A stretch of DNA of 9,511 bases from Gammaproteobacteria bacterium UBA5338. GTDB taxonomy: Bacteria > Pseudomonadota > Gammaproteobacteria > Pseudomonadales > UBA5862. Positions 1 through 5,170 of the stretch are shown here, one piece after another. The stretch covers positions 21,428-30,938 of the forward strand of contig DHQM01000153.1 of assembly GCA_002408105.1 (NCBI GenBank), read 5' to 3'. The stretch's first letter is position 1, and each line of letters begins with the position of its first letter. The notes under the pieces were generated by a model. That model was not told the origin of the DNA, did not search any database, and saw only the letters and a program-made list of their open reading frames with translations. A program made the translations under genes and the position numbers.

Positions 1-8
1 GCCGCGCG

Positions 9-39
9 ATTATAACCAGCCCCCAGTGGCATGCGCCAA
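9..39 (-). promoter_or_regulatory. Candidate leftward sigma70 promoter for a gene beyond the left edge
   Basis: On the minus strand a perfect TATAAT lies at 14-9, preceded by TTGGCG at 39-34 with a 19-base spacer, longer than the usual 17. The box sits just where a gene divergent from the acyltransferase would begin, but that gene is outside the window. Seen: the -10 hexamer. Inferred: promoter function and direction. Confidence 0.4.
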
Positions 40-43
40 GCTC

Positions 44-59
44 GCCCGCCTGCGCGGGC
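44..59. repeat. GC-rich inverted repeat, 6-bp stem with 4-base loop
   Basis: GCCCGC and GCGGGC are perfect inverted copies separated by CTGC. The element lies between the leftward TATAAT box and the rightward TATGAT box, so it could be an operator half-site pair or a hairpin near the start of the leftward transcript. No T tract follows on either strand, so it does not look like a terminator. It may be a chance product of high GC. Confidence 0.3.
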
Positions 60-84
60 ACTGTATTGGAGGCCGGGGCTTGCG

Positions 85-90
85 TATGAT
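85..90 (+). promoter_or_regulatory. Candidate -10 box for the acyltransferase gene
   Basis: TATGAT, one mismatch from consensus, would start transcription near 97 and leave a leader of about 30 bases before the GTG at 127. No convincing -35 is visible at 16-18 bases spacing; TTGGAG at 66-71 is too close at 13 bases. An AAGGA ribosome binding site at 116-120 fits this leader. Confidence 0.4.
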
Positions 91-126
91 GGCCGCGCCG
101 CCACGCACCGCACCCAAGGAACACGC

Positions 127-837
127 GTGCTCAAGGAACACCGACCCTACTACCTGAAGCGCTGGCACATGCGGGCCCAGCGCTGGTACGTAAACCGTTG
201 GATCCGACCGCAGTTGACGGACCTGGGCCGCGACACATCGGTGCTCAAGCCATGGCACCTGGTGCTGTACGGCGGTCCGATCCAGATCGGCGACTTTGCC
301 CACATCATCTGTACCCCAGAGGGCAAGGTGCGCCTCAGCGTGATCGGCCCGGGCCGCATTCAAATCGGCAACCACGCGCTCATCTGTCCTGGCGTGCGGA
401 TGTCGTCGGCCAGCGCCATTGAGGTGGGCGACAATTGCATGTTCGCGAACAACGCCTACATCACCGACGCAGACTGGCACGACCTCTACGACCGCACCCA
501 ACACATCGGCGGCAACGCGCCCGTCGTGCTGGAGGACAATGTGTGGATTGGCGACAGCGCGATCGTTTGCAAGGGCGTCCGGGTCGGAGAGAACAGCATC
601 GTCGGTGCGGGATCGGTGGTCACCCGCGATGTACCCCCCAACTCGATCGCCGCCGGCAACCCCGCCCGGGTGGTCAAGGAATTGGACCCCGAGCAGGCCG
701 TCGTCACCCGCGCTCGGCTGTTTCGTGACCCCGAGGCCCTGGAGCACGAACTGGAGCGCATCGACCGCTATCTCTTGAAGGACAACAGCCTCTGGGGTTG
801 GTTGCGCAGCAAATGGGCCCCACGTCCCGGTGACTGA
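127..837 (+). CDS. Hexapeptide-repeat (left-handed beta-helix) acyltransferase
   Basis: Predicted 236-residue cytoplasmic O- or N-acyltransferase of the LacA/CatB/WbbJ superfamily, which transfers an acetyl or other acyl group from CoA to a sugar, antibiotic or similar acceptor; the acceptor cannot be read from the sequence. Imperfect hexapeptide repeats of the I/V-x-I-G-D/N type run from about residue 50 to 185 (IQIGDF, IQIGNH, IEVGDN, VWIGDS, VRVGEN, SIVGAG), ending in the typical GNPARVVKEL. His118 in DADWHDLYD matches the catalytic His loop. A short basic, Trp-rich N-terminus and a charged helical C-terminal tail (residues 186-230) flank the fold. I chose GTG 127 because AAGGA lies 6 bases upstream and the TATGAT box at 85-90 would leave earlier in-frame starts (ATG 31) outside the transcript. 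Such enzymes often serve envelope polysaccharide synthesis, but no glycan genes are visible here. Family certain, substrate unknown. Confidence 0.88.
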   Translation: MLKEHRPYYLKRWHMRAQRWYVNRWIRPQLTDLGRDTSVLKPWHLVLYGGPIQIGDFAHIICTPEGKVRLSVIGPGRIQIGNHALICPGVRMSSASAIEVGDNCMFANNAYITDADWHDLYDRTQHIGGNAPVVLEDNVWIGDSAIVCKGVRVGENSIVGAGSVVTRDVPPNSIAAGNPARVVKELDPEQAVVTRARLFRDPEALEHELERIDRYLLKDNSLWGWLRSKWAPRPGD

Positions 838-842
838 CCCCC

Positions 843-870
843 TTGGCCCGCCGGCCCTCAGGCTTACAAT
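843..870 (+). promoter_or_regulatory. Sigma70-like promoter before the PA4642-like gene
   Basis: TTGGCC at 843-848 and TACAAT at 865-870 are separated by 16 bases. Transcription would begin near 877, about 30 bases before the ATG at 908, and the boxes start only 5 bases after the acyltransferase stop. This suggests the small gene is transcribed independently. Confidence 0.5.
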
Positions 871-896
871 GCACGCACCCAGGTTATGAGCCGCTC

Positions 897-901
897 AGGA
901 G
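897..901 (+). promoter_or_regulatory. Ribosome binding site AGGAG fixing the start at 908
   Basis: AGGAG lies 6 bases before ATG 908, the best Shine-Dalgarno match in the window. It settles the start of the PA4642-like gene. Confidence 0.6.
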
Positions 902-907
902 TTCCGG

Positions 908-1225
908 ATGCCATCCAGCCCCCAACCCCCCACGCCACCGCGCAAAGACAAGCAAAAGGTCTTTGATGAAGTCTGGTCCGACGACCGTGTTCGGGGTTTT
1001 TTGAGCGCCGAGCCACCCGCCGGTATAGACCCCGACTACAACGTGCTCGAAAAGGCCTACCGCAGCATGCGCCCGGAGGATTTCGAGCGTCTGGTGGCGT
1101 TCTTCGTGGCCGAAGGGCGCAACTTGCACGCCCCAGGCCCCCAGGGGCAGAGCCTATTGGAGGTGATGCGCCAACACCGCAAGGCCGCCCCCTATCGCCA
1201 GGCCATCGAGAACGCAGCCCGCTGA
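908..1225 (+). CDS. Small conserved protein, PA4642 family (function unknown)
   Basis: A 105-residue soluble protein with no signal peptide or membrane segment. After a Pro-rich N-terminus (residues 1-12) it has the pattern I associate with the Pseudomonas PA4642 family: a KDKQKVFDEVWSDDRVRGFL helix, an acidic loop with Pro, an AYRSMRPEDFERLVAFFVAEG helix, a GQSLLEVMRQHR segment and a C-terminal PYRQAIENA helix. The layout of short amphipathic helices with a ...G.dl.A....G.sLle... segment is loosely ankyrin-like. No biochemical role is known to me. It has its own promoter and a strong ribosome binding site. The gap to the downstream MoxR gene is 114 bases with another candidate promoter, so a shared operon is possible but not required. 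Family call rests on memory of the family, not a search. Confidence 0.75.
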   Translation: MPSSPQPPTPPRKDKQKVFDEVWSDDRVRGFLSAEPPAGIDPDYNVLEKAYRSMRPEDFERLVAFFVAEGRNLHAPGPQGQSLLEVMRQHRKAAPYRQAIENAAR

Positions 1226-1232
1226 GTGCATT

Positions 1233-1246
1233 GCGGGCGCGCCCGC
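1233..1246. repeat. Perfect 14-bp GC palindrome
   Basis: GCGGGCGCGCCCGC is self-complementary over its whole length and lies 8 bases after the PA4642-like stop. As RNA it could form a GCGGG/CCCGC hairpin with a CGCG loop; the following bases are C-rich, not T-rich, so it is a poor intrinsic terminator. It could be an operator or transcript-end hairpin. Confidence 0.4.
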
Positions 1247-1254
1247 CCCCTGAG

Positions 1255-1284
1255 TTGCGGCACGCCGGATGCATCGGCGAGAAT
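1255..1284 (+). promoter_or_regulatory. Candidate promoter for the MoxR-VWA unit
   Basis: TTGCGG at 1255-1260 and GAGAAT at 1279-1284, spacer 18 bases, lie between two GC palindromes in the only gap before the MoxR gene. Transcription would start near 1291, placing the palindrome at 1306-1319 in the leader. The -10 has two mismatches to consensus, so this is moderate to weak evidence. Confidence 0.35.
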
Positions 1285-1305
1285 GTCAGGCTTTCGCTCT
1301 CCCGC

Positions 1306-1319
1306 GCGCGCCGGCGCGC
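1306..1319. repeat. Perfect 14-bp GC palindrome in the MoxR leader
   Basis: GCGCGCCGGCGCGC is perfectly self-complementary and sits inside an alternating G/C tract (1303-1320), 20 bases before the ATG at 1340. It would be in the 5' untranslated RNA if transcription begins near 1291. It might form a hairpin near the ribosome binding site, act as an operator, or be prone to Z-DNA. No function can be shown. Confidence 0.4.
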
Positions 1320-1339
1320 CAATGGATTCAGGTAGCGCC

Positions 1340-2296
1340 ATGAAAGACCTTTATGCCGACCGTTTTGGCTCAGTGGAAGACATCCAAAAAGAATTTTTGG
1401 ATGCTGGCTACATCGCAAGCACGGAGATTGCCACCGCGGTCTTCATTGCCCACAACTTGCAGAAACCCATCTTGGTCGAAGGCCCTGCCGGGGTCGGAAA
1501 AACCGAGATGGCCAAGACCACCGCAGCGATGCTTGGGGTCCCGCTGATTCGCCTGCAATGTTATGAAGGGCTCGACGAATCCAAGGCACTCTACGAGTGG
1601 AAGTATGGCAAGCAGCTGCTCTACACGCAGTTGCTCAAAGACAAGCTCAACGAGCTGCTCGGCGACGCCGACACCCTGGGCGGCGCCATGGAAAAGCTGC
1701 ACTCCCACGAAGACCTGTTCTTTTCCGAAGACTTCCTCGAGCCGCGCCCGCTGTTCAAGGCCCTGCACGAAGAGCATGGTTGCGTGCTGCTGATCGACGA
1801 AGTCGATAAGTCGGACCATGAATTCGAGGCGTTCCTGCTTGAGGTGCTGTCCGATTTTCAAGTGTCCATTCCCGAAATCGGCACCATCGTCTCGAAAACC
1901 AAACCACTGGTGTTCCTGACTTCCAACAACAACCGTGAGATGAGCGACGCCCTCAAACGGCGCTGCCTGCACCTCAGCATTCCCTACCCCGAGCCGGAAC
2001 TGGAATCCCAAATCCTGCGGACGCGGGTGCCCGAGCTCGAGGACAACCTGCGCGATCAGCTGGTCGATTTCGTCCACCAGGTGCGCGCGCTCGAGTTGAA
2101 AAAAGCGCCCTCCACCAGCGAGACCATCGACTGGGCCCGGGTTCTGGTGCTGCTCCATGCCCAACACCTCGATGAGCAGCTGGTCCACACCACGCTGAAC
2201 ACGATCCTCAAGTTCCAAGAGGACATCGACGCGGTCAAGGAGCTCACAGGCACACTGCTGGCGGGTGACAAAGAGGCCGGGCGCAAAGCGGGGTAA
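1340..2296 (+). CDS. MoxR-family AAA+ ATPase (CoxD/CbbQ/NorQ-like)
   Basis: Predicted 318-residue ATP-dependent chaperone of the MoxR branch of AAA+ proteins, acting in the cytoplasm as a ring that remodels or activates a client enzyme with a VWA partner. Walker A is GPAGVGKT (48-55), Walker B is LLIDEVD (150-156), sensor 1 is in TSNNN (195-199), and the Arg-rich LKRRC (205-209) holds the likely arginine finger; a helical lid follows to about residue 305. A helical insert at 95-140 separates Walker A from Walker B. The start at ATG 1340 is preferred because the protein then begins MKDLYADRFGSVED as family members do and AGGT lies 6 bases upstream; ATG 1322 and codons back to 1226 add a GC-biased tail unlike the family. 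It ends 6 bases before the VWA gene and is surely cotranscribed with it. The general MoxR call is certain; the client is unknown. Confidence 0.92.
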   Translation: MKDLYADRFGSVEDIQKEFLDAGYIASTEIATAVFIAHNLQKPILVEGPAGVGKTEMAKTTAAMLGVPLIRLQCYEGLDESKALYEWKYGKQLLYTQLLKDKLNELLGDADTLGGAMEKLHSHEDLFFSEDFLEPRPLFKALHEEHGCVLLIDEVDKSDHEFEAFLLEVLSDFQVSIPEIGTIVSKTKPLVFLTSNNNREMSDALKRRCLHLSIPYPEPELESQILRTRVPELEDNLRDQLVDFVHQVRALELKKAPSTSETIDWARVLVLLHAQHLDEQLVHTTLNTILKFQEDIDAVKELTGTLLAGDKEAGRKAG

Positions 2297-2302
2297 GCGA
2301 CC

Positions 2303-3724
2303 ATGCAACAGGTGCTGCAGGACTTCTTCAAGGCAGTGCGCAGCCGAGACATCACCATCTCGGCGGCCGAGAGCATCGAGGCGAGCCGCACCCTCGACCT
2401 GGTCGGTTTTGCCGACCGGAAGGTTTTGAAGGCAGCACTTGGAACCACGCTGGCCAAGTCCTGGGATGAGAAACAGCGCTTCGATGAGTGTTTCGAGGCG
2501 TTTTTCACCTTCGACAGCTTTCAATCGGACAGTGAAGCCAATCACCCGGAGGCAGCCACCGACAGTGATGCCCAGCCATCCAGTGAGGCGGGCACACCGG
2601 ACGCGGCCGACGGCGATGCACCGGCTGAATACGAGGGCGAGTCCGAACTCGTCCGCATGGTCCTCAACAACGACCGGGTCAGCCTCGCCAATGAGATGCA
2701 GCGCGCCGCCCAAGAGGTCGGCGTCACCGACATTTGGCTGTTCACCCAGAAAGGCATCTACACGCAGAAGATCCTGCGTGAGATGGGCGCCCAACAGATC
2801 AATGAGGAGATCGCCGGCCTCGCCGACCGCGACTGCCCCCGTGCCGCGGCGCAAGCGAACTTGCTGCGACGGGTGCGCAAGCACTTGATGCAACAGGTGC
2901 AGAATTTCGTCGAACAGCAGCTGTCTCTCTATGGCAGCGGGACCAGCAAGCGCCTGCGGGAAGAGTTCCTGATGAACGCCCGGCTATCCAACGTCGAGCG
3001 GCGCGACTTCCACCGCATGCACGAAATCGTTCGCCGCCTGGCCAAGAAACTCAGCGACACCCACGCCAAGAAGCGCAAGCAGGTGCAACGCGGGGTGTTG
3101 GACTTCCGCAAGACCCTGCGCAAAAACGTGGCCTACGACGGGGTGCTGTTCGAGACTTTCTGGAAGACCAAAAACATGGACCGCCCGCGCATCGTTTGCA
3201 TTTGCGATGTTTCGGGCTCGGTCGCCGACTACTCGCGGTTTTTGCTGCTGTTTCTCTACAGCCTGAAGGACGTGCTGGCGCAGATCGACAGCTTCGCGTT
3301 TTCGAGCCATCTGGTGGACATCAACGAGATTTTCGACGAGTACCCGGTCGAGGCAGCCATTGAAGTTGCCCTCAAGGAAGGCGGTGGCGGCTCCACCGAT
3401 TACGGGCAGATGTTCGAGGACCTGAAGTCGACCCGCATCGAACACGCAGACAACCTCCGCAACATTGACCACCGAACCACCGTGCTGATCCTCGGCGACG
3501 CCCGCAACAACTATGGCGACCCGCGCACCGACATCCTCAAGTTGGTGTACCAGCGCGCCAAGCGGGTGATTTGGCTCAATCCCGAACCCCAGGTCACCTG
3601 GAACACCGGGGACTCGGTGGTCAACCAGTATCGACCCTACTGCCACCTGGTGCGTGAATGCAGCACCATCAAGCAGTTGGAGGCCATGGTCGACAACCTG
3701 CTGAAGTTCTCACTCGCCGGCTGA
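2303..3724 (+). CDS. CoxE-like von Willebrand factor A domain protein, MoxR partner
   Basis: Predicted 473-residue soluble VWA protein, the expected partner of the upstream ATPase. Residues 1-72 form a helical N-terminal region. Residues 74-116 are an acidic, low-complexity linker rich in Ser, Ala, Asp and Glu. A basic helical section (about 180-275) precedes the C-terminal VWA domain (about 295-470). The metal-ion-dependent adhesion site is complete: D302-V-S-G-S306, T365 after a GGGGS run (360-364), and D399 in GDARNNYGD. The order helical region, linker, C-terminal VWA fits the CoxE family, which with CoxD is linked to maturation of the carbon monoxide dehydrogenase metal centre. No molybdenum dehydrogenase genes occur here, so the client is open. 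The 3' end overlaps the converging acetyltransferase gene by 15 bases. Only a weak GGGG precedes the ATG, and translational coupling to the ATPase gene is likely. Confidence 0.9.
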   Translation: MQQVLQDFFKAVRSRDITISAAESIEASRTLDLVGFADRKVLKAALGTTLAKSWDEKQRFDECFEAFFTFDSFQSDSEANHPEAATDSDAQPSSEAGTPDAADGDAPAEYEGESELVRMVLNNDRVSLANEMQRAAQEVGVTDIWLFTQKGIYTQKILREMGAQQINEEIAGLADRDCPRAAAQANLLRRVRKHLMQQVQNFVEQQLSLYGSGTSKRLREEFLMNARLSNVERRDFHRMHEIVRRLAKKLSDTHAKKRKQVQRGVLDFRKTLRKNVAYDGVLFETFWKTKNMDRPRIVCICDVSGSVADYSRFLLLFLYSLKDVLAQIDSFAFSSHLVDINEIFDEYPVEAAIEVALKEGGGGSTDYGQMFEDLKSTRIEHADNLRNIDHRTTVLILGDARNNYGDPRTDILKLVYQRAKRVIWLNPEPQVTWNTGDSVVNQYRPYCHLVRECSTIKQLEAMVDNLLKFSLAG

Positions 3725-4300
3725 GCGCTGCGGCGCCTTGGAGCGGCGGTCGGTATCGACGATGCTGTAGACCACTGAGTCACGGACCCGACCATCCGCC
3801 ATCCGCATGTGTCGGCGCAGCAGGCCCTCTCGGCGCGCCCCGATGCGCTCCAGCGCCCGCTGGGACTGGAGGTTCAATAGATCGGTGATGAACTCAACCC
3901 GCTGCATCCCCAAGGTCTCGAATGCATAGTCGAGCATCAAGTGTTTCGCGGCTCGGTTGATCCCACGGCCCTGGTATTTCGGTGCCAGCCAGGTGTAGCC
4001 GATCTCCACCCGCCGATGCGGCCAGGCCACGCGGCAAAACCGGGTGGTGCCGACGACCTCGGACCCGACGCAGGTCACAAAGGGAAGCGCCCTGCCCTGG
4101 CGCTGTTCTTCCAGCGCCTCCTCGATATAGGCCGGCACATCAGCCGGGGCGGGGATGCTGGTGTGGGGGTGCGGGTACAGTGCCCCCGACTCGATCAGGG
4201 CCGCCAAGGGTGCGGCGTGCTCCCTAAGCAGCGGTGCCATGCGCACGCGTGCACCTGTCAGCACCGGTGGGGTGACCGGCCAGCGGGGACCATCGGTCAA
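3710..4300 (-). CDS. GNAT-family N-acetyltransferase, RimJ/RimL type
   Basis: Predicted 196-residue cytoplasmic acetyl-CoA-dependent N-acetyltransferase. The GNAT fold is shown by LTGARVRMAPLLREHAAPL (strand 1, helix 1; residues 14-32), the EIGYTWLAPKYQGRGINRAAK segment (99-119) with the acetyl-CoA binding QGRGIN loop at 110-115, and the C-terminal NLQSQRALERIGARREGLLRRH segment (143-164) typical of the RimJ/RimL branch. That branch acetylates protein N-termini or small amines and antibiotics; the acceptor is not readable. The start is TTG 4300, whose first three bases overlap the yaaA stop (TTGA), so expression by coupled reinitiation is likely. The nearby ATG at 4293 is out of frame; in-frame GTG 4264 or ATG 4240 would cut strand 1. 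The 3' end runs 15 bases into the opposite VWA gene. It probably shares the yaaA transcript. Confidence 0.87.
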   Translation of the reverse strand: MTDGPRWPVTPPVLTGARVRMAPLLREHAAPLAALIESGALYPHPHTSIPAPADVPAYIEEALEEQRQGRALPFVTCVGSEVVGTTRFCRVAWPHRRVEIGYTWLAPKYQGRGINRAAKHLMLDYAFETLGMQRVEFITDLLNLQSQRALERIGARREGLLRRHMRMADGRVRDSVVYSIVDTDRRSKAPQRSAGE

Positions 4301-5073
4301 GGCGGCGCGTCGCGCAGGAACACCGGCTGCGCCGGGGTCGACACATCGGGCACGTAGCGGTAACCCGCCCAGTCAAACGCTGCCATGCCTTCCGGGGCCC
4401 TCACCCGTTGCTGGATCAGAAACCGGGCCATGGCGCCGCGCGCCCGCTTTGCATAAAAACTGACCACCTTGTACGCCCCGTTTTTCAGGTCCTTGAAAAC
4501 CGGGCTGATCACCTCGGCGGCGAGCTGTTTTGGCCGAACCGCCCGAAAGTACTCGTTGGAGGCCAAATTGACGACCCGGTCCGCGCCGAGTGCCGCCAGG
4601 GCCGCGTTCAGCTGTTCGGTGATTTCGTCACCCCAATAGGCGTAGAGGTCCTTGCCGCGTGGGTTCGCGTAGCGGCTGCCCATTTCCAACCGGTACGGAC
4701 GAATCAGGTCCAGCGGGCGCAGCACGCCGTAGAGCCCGGACAGAATTCGCAGCCGGTCCTGCGCCTGGTCGATGTCGTCCTTACCGAGGCTTGTTGCATC
4801 CAAACCCTGATAGACGTCCCCAGTGAAGGCGAACATGGCCTGCTTACATGGGCCAAGGTGACAGGTCGGTTGCCAGTCAGCAAAGCGGGCTGCGTTGAGA
4901 TCGGCCAGTGAATCGCTGATCGACATCAGCGACTTGAGGCCGGACGGGCCAAGTTTCCGCAAGCCCTGGACCAGTTCTTGGCTGCCCTCAAGGAGCGCAG
5001 GTTCGCTGCACTTGGTCGCGGGTGCCTGGGTGTCGAAATCAAGGCTCTTGGCCGGGGAAAGGAGTATCAGCAT
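4297..5073 (-). CDS. yaaA: YaaA, peroxide stress resistance protein (DUF328/UPF0246)
   Basis: Predicted 258 residues, the same length as E. coli YaaA. In E. coli the gene is induced through OxyR by hydrogen peroxide and the protein lowers intracellular free iron, limiting Fenton damage to DNA and proteins; structural work assigned it a DNA-binding fold. Conserved blocks include MLILLSPAKSLDF at the N-terminus, DLNAARFADWQP (58-69), the AFTGDVYQGL block (82-91), LRILSGLYGVLRPLDLIRPY (108-127), MGSRYANPRGKDLYAYWGD (131-149), NLASNEYFRAVRP (169-181) and KVVSFYAKRARGAMARFLI (202-220). Met at 5073 is chosen because these blocks begin exactly there; the longer reading frame to 5145 adds a Gly/Pro-rich stretch over the promoter region. 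No OxyR site can be confirmed by eye. It is followed with a 4-base overlap by the acetyltransferase. Confidence 0.95.
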   Translation of the reverse strand: MLILLSPAKSLDFDTQAPATKCSEPALLEGSQELVQGLRKLGPSGLKSLMSISDSLADLNAARFADWQPTCHLGPCKQAMFAFTGDVYQGLDATSLGKDDIDQAQDRLRILSGLYGVLRPLDLIRPYRLEMGSRYANPRGKDLYAYWGDEITEQLNAALAALGADRVVNLASNEYFRAVRPKQLAAEVISPVFKDLKNGAYKVVSFYAKRARGAMARFLIQQRVRAPEGMAAFDWAGYRYVPDVSTPAQPVFLRDAPP

Positions 5074-5111
5074 GGTGCAGCGGGGTCCTCGGGGAACAAG
5101 AGCGGGGCCAC

Positions 5112-5117
5112 TATGGT
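5112..5117 (+). promoter_or_regulatory. Candidate -10 box for the dienoyl-CoA reductase-like gene
   Basis: TATGGT on the plus strand would start transcription near 5124, within the C run at 5123-5130, giving a leader of about 47 bases. No recognisable -35 lies upstream. The same bases read on the other strand give the candidate yaaA -10 box, so the two promoters may overlap. Confidence 0.3.
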
Positions 5118-5140
5118 AGCCTCCCCCCCCAAGCTGTGCA
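5113..5140 (-). promoter_or_regulatory. Candidate yaaA promoter with a G8 tract in its spacer
   Basis: On the minus strand TGCACA (5140-5135) and TACCAT (5118-5113) are separated by 16 bases, and the spacer contains eight G (plus-strand C at 5123-5130). Both hexamers match consensus poorly, so the assignment is tentative. The 97-base region is the only place where promoters for both yaaA and the divergent reductase can lie. Confidence 0.28.
5123..5130. repeat. Homopolymer run of eight C in a divergent promoter region
   Basis: Eight consecutive C lie between the divergently transcribed yaaA and reductase genes. Long C/G runs slip during replication and can change promoter spacing or transcript starts. 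Whether the length varies in this organism is not visible from one sequence. Confidence 0.5.
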
Positions 5141-5170
5141 CCCATTCAACGCCTAAACGGACAGACCCCC

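Noticed and set aside
10..747. 245-codon minus-strand frame opposite the acyltransferase
   Set aside because: The plus strand encodes a convincing hexapeptide-repeat enzyme; the minus product is a shadow with no motif.
1233..1246. Intrinsic terminator after the PA4642-like gene
   Set aside because: The palindrome could form a hairpin, but C-rich sequence and not a T tract follows it. I found no convincing intrinsic terminator anywhere in the window.
1226..1339. N-terminal extension of the MoxR protein by 38 residues
   Set aside because: The extra residues begin right after the upstream stop, cover the palindromes and candidate promoter, and resemble no MoxR N-terminus; ATG 1340 matches the family start.
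864..1418. 184-codon minus-strand frame spanning the PA4642-like gene and the MoxR leader
   Set aside because: Arg/Pro/Gly/Ser-rich, antisense to a gene with promoter and ribosome binding site, and crosses into MoxR coding sequence.
1370..2893. 507-codon open frame on the minus strand opposite the MoxR and VWA genes
   Set aside because: It is fully antisense to two genes with complete, ordered family motifs, crosses the gap between them, and its protein has no recognisable domain. Long antisense frames are common in GC-rich coding DNA.
2984..3646. 220-codon minus-strand frame opposite the VWA domain
   Set aside because: It mirrors the conserved MIDAS region codon for codon and has no features of its own.
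5074..5145. Extension of YaaA by 24 residues upstream
   Set aside because: Family members begin MLILxSPAK, which is exactly at 5073; the extension covers the C-run and promoter region.
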